Origin: Robiginitomaculum sp.
GTDB taxonomy: Bacteria; Pseudomonadota; Alphaproteobacteria; Caulobacterales; Maricaulaceae
DNA length: 6,423 nucleotides
Assembly: GCA_002733485.1 (NCBI GenBank)
Contig: NVVU01000053.1
Coordinates: 5,111-11,533, forward strand
Direction: 5' to 3'
Positions 6,349 to 6,423 of the stretch are shown here, one piece after another. How positions within the stretch are numbered: the stretch's first letter is position 1; every line of letters starts with the position of its first letter. The notes under the pieces are model-generated. The model saw nothing but the letters and a program-made list of their open reading frames with translations. It searched no databases and was not told the DNA's origin. A program made the translations under genes and the position numbers.

Positions 6349-6423
6349 ATGCCCAGAAACAAAAAACTCAACCGCCCGATTATCCTGGGCGTGGTCGGTG
6401 ATAGCGCCGTTGGCAAAACCACC
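6349..6423 (+). CDS. P-loop kinase, likely phosphoribulokinase (5' end only)
   Basis: Only the first 25 codons are in the window; the gene runs off the right edge. The peptide reads RPIILGVVGDSAVGKTT from residue 9, a Walker A loop (Gly17-x4-Gly22-Lys23-Thr24) preceded by a hydrophobic strand. This resembles the N-terminus of phosphoribulokinases, which phosphorylate ribulose 5-phosphate to the Rubisco substrate, and of the related uridine kinase family. A strong ribosome binding site (AGGAGG at 6334-6339, within a longer purine run to 6343) lies inside the end of glpX, and the ATG follows the glpX TGA by one base, pointing to translational coupling. Pairing with GlpX favours phosphoribulokinase, but 25 residues cannot exclude another P-loop kinase or GTPase. 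Confidence 0.65.
   Translation, partial: MPRNKKLNRPIILGVVGDSAVGKTT

Noticed and set aside
1..6423. CRISPR array, tRNA, rRNA, insertion sequence or attachment site
   Set aside because: No regularly spaced repeats, cloverleaf-like gene, transposase motif or flanking direct repeats of notable length were seen by eye.

Overview
The window looks like a chromosomal segment of a Gram-negative, probably alphaproteobacterial organism. The Gram-negative assignment rests on kdsA, which makes a lipopolysaccharide core sugar. The alphaproteobacterial assignment is an inference from the overall protein character and from a palindromic repeat of a kind I recall from alphaproteobacterial genomes. No rRNA, tRNA, CRISPR array, transposase or phage gene is visible.

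Left part (1-2550), surface-sugar genes. A small unrecognised ORF (28-276, +) converges on a UDP-sugar 4,6-dehydratase of the CapD/WbpM/PglF type (303-1535, -). Its N-terminus is short and no membrane domain is present. It is divergent across 156 bp from kdsA, Kdo-8-phosphate synthase (1692-2546, +), which keeps all four ligands of the metal-dependent class. This part is about 50% GC in two lines counted by hand.

Boundary (2547-2667). kdsA and fhs converge on a 120-bp gap filled mainly by a REP-like palindrome with a 25-bp stem and a 21-nt loop. It lacks a U-tract in either direction.

Right part (2668-6423), one-carbon and carbon-fixation genes. fhs, formate-tetrahydrofolate ligase (minus strand), is divergent from a LuxR/NarL-type response regulator whose receiver lacks the phospho-accepting aspartate. 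After a short hairpin come glpX, class II fructose-1,6-bisphosphatase, and, one base after its stop, the first 25 codons of a P-loop kinase that resembles phosphoribulokinase. The two fit a Calvin-Benson-Bassham (CBB) module, with fhs feeding formate carbon into the folate pool. Whether the odd regulator links these pathways is inference from gene order only. GC is higher here (58% and 68% in the two lines counted).

The most unusual items are the pseudo-receiver regulator, the membrane-domain-less dehydratase with a Met in place of the usual Tyr, and the REP-like palindrome. I see no clear evidence of a wholly new multigene system.
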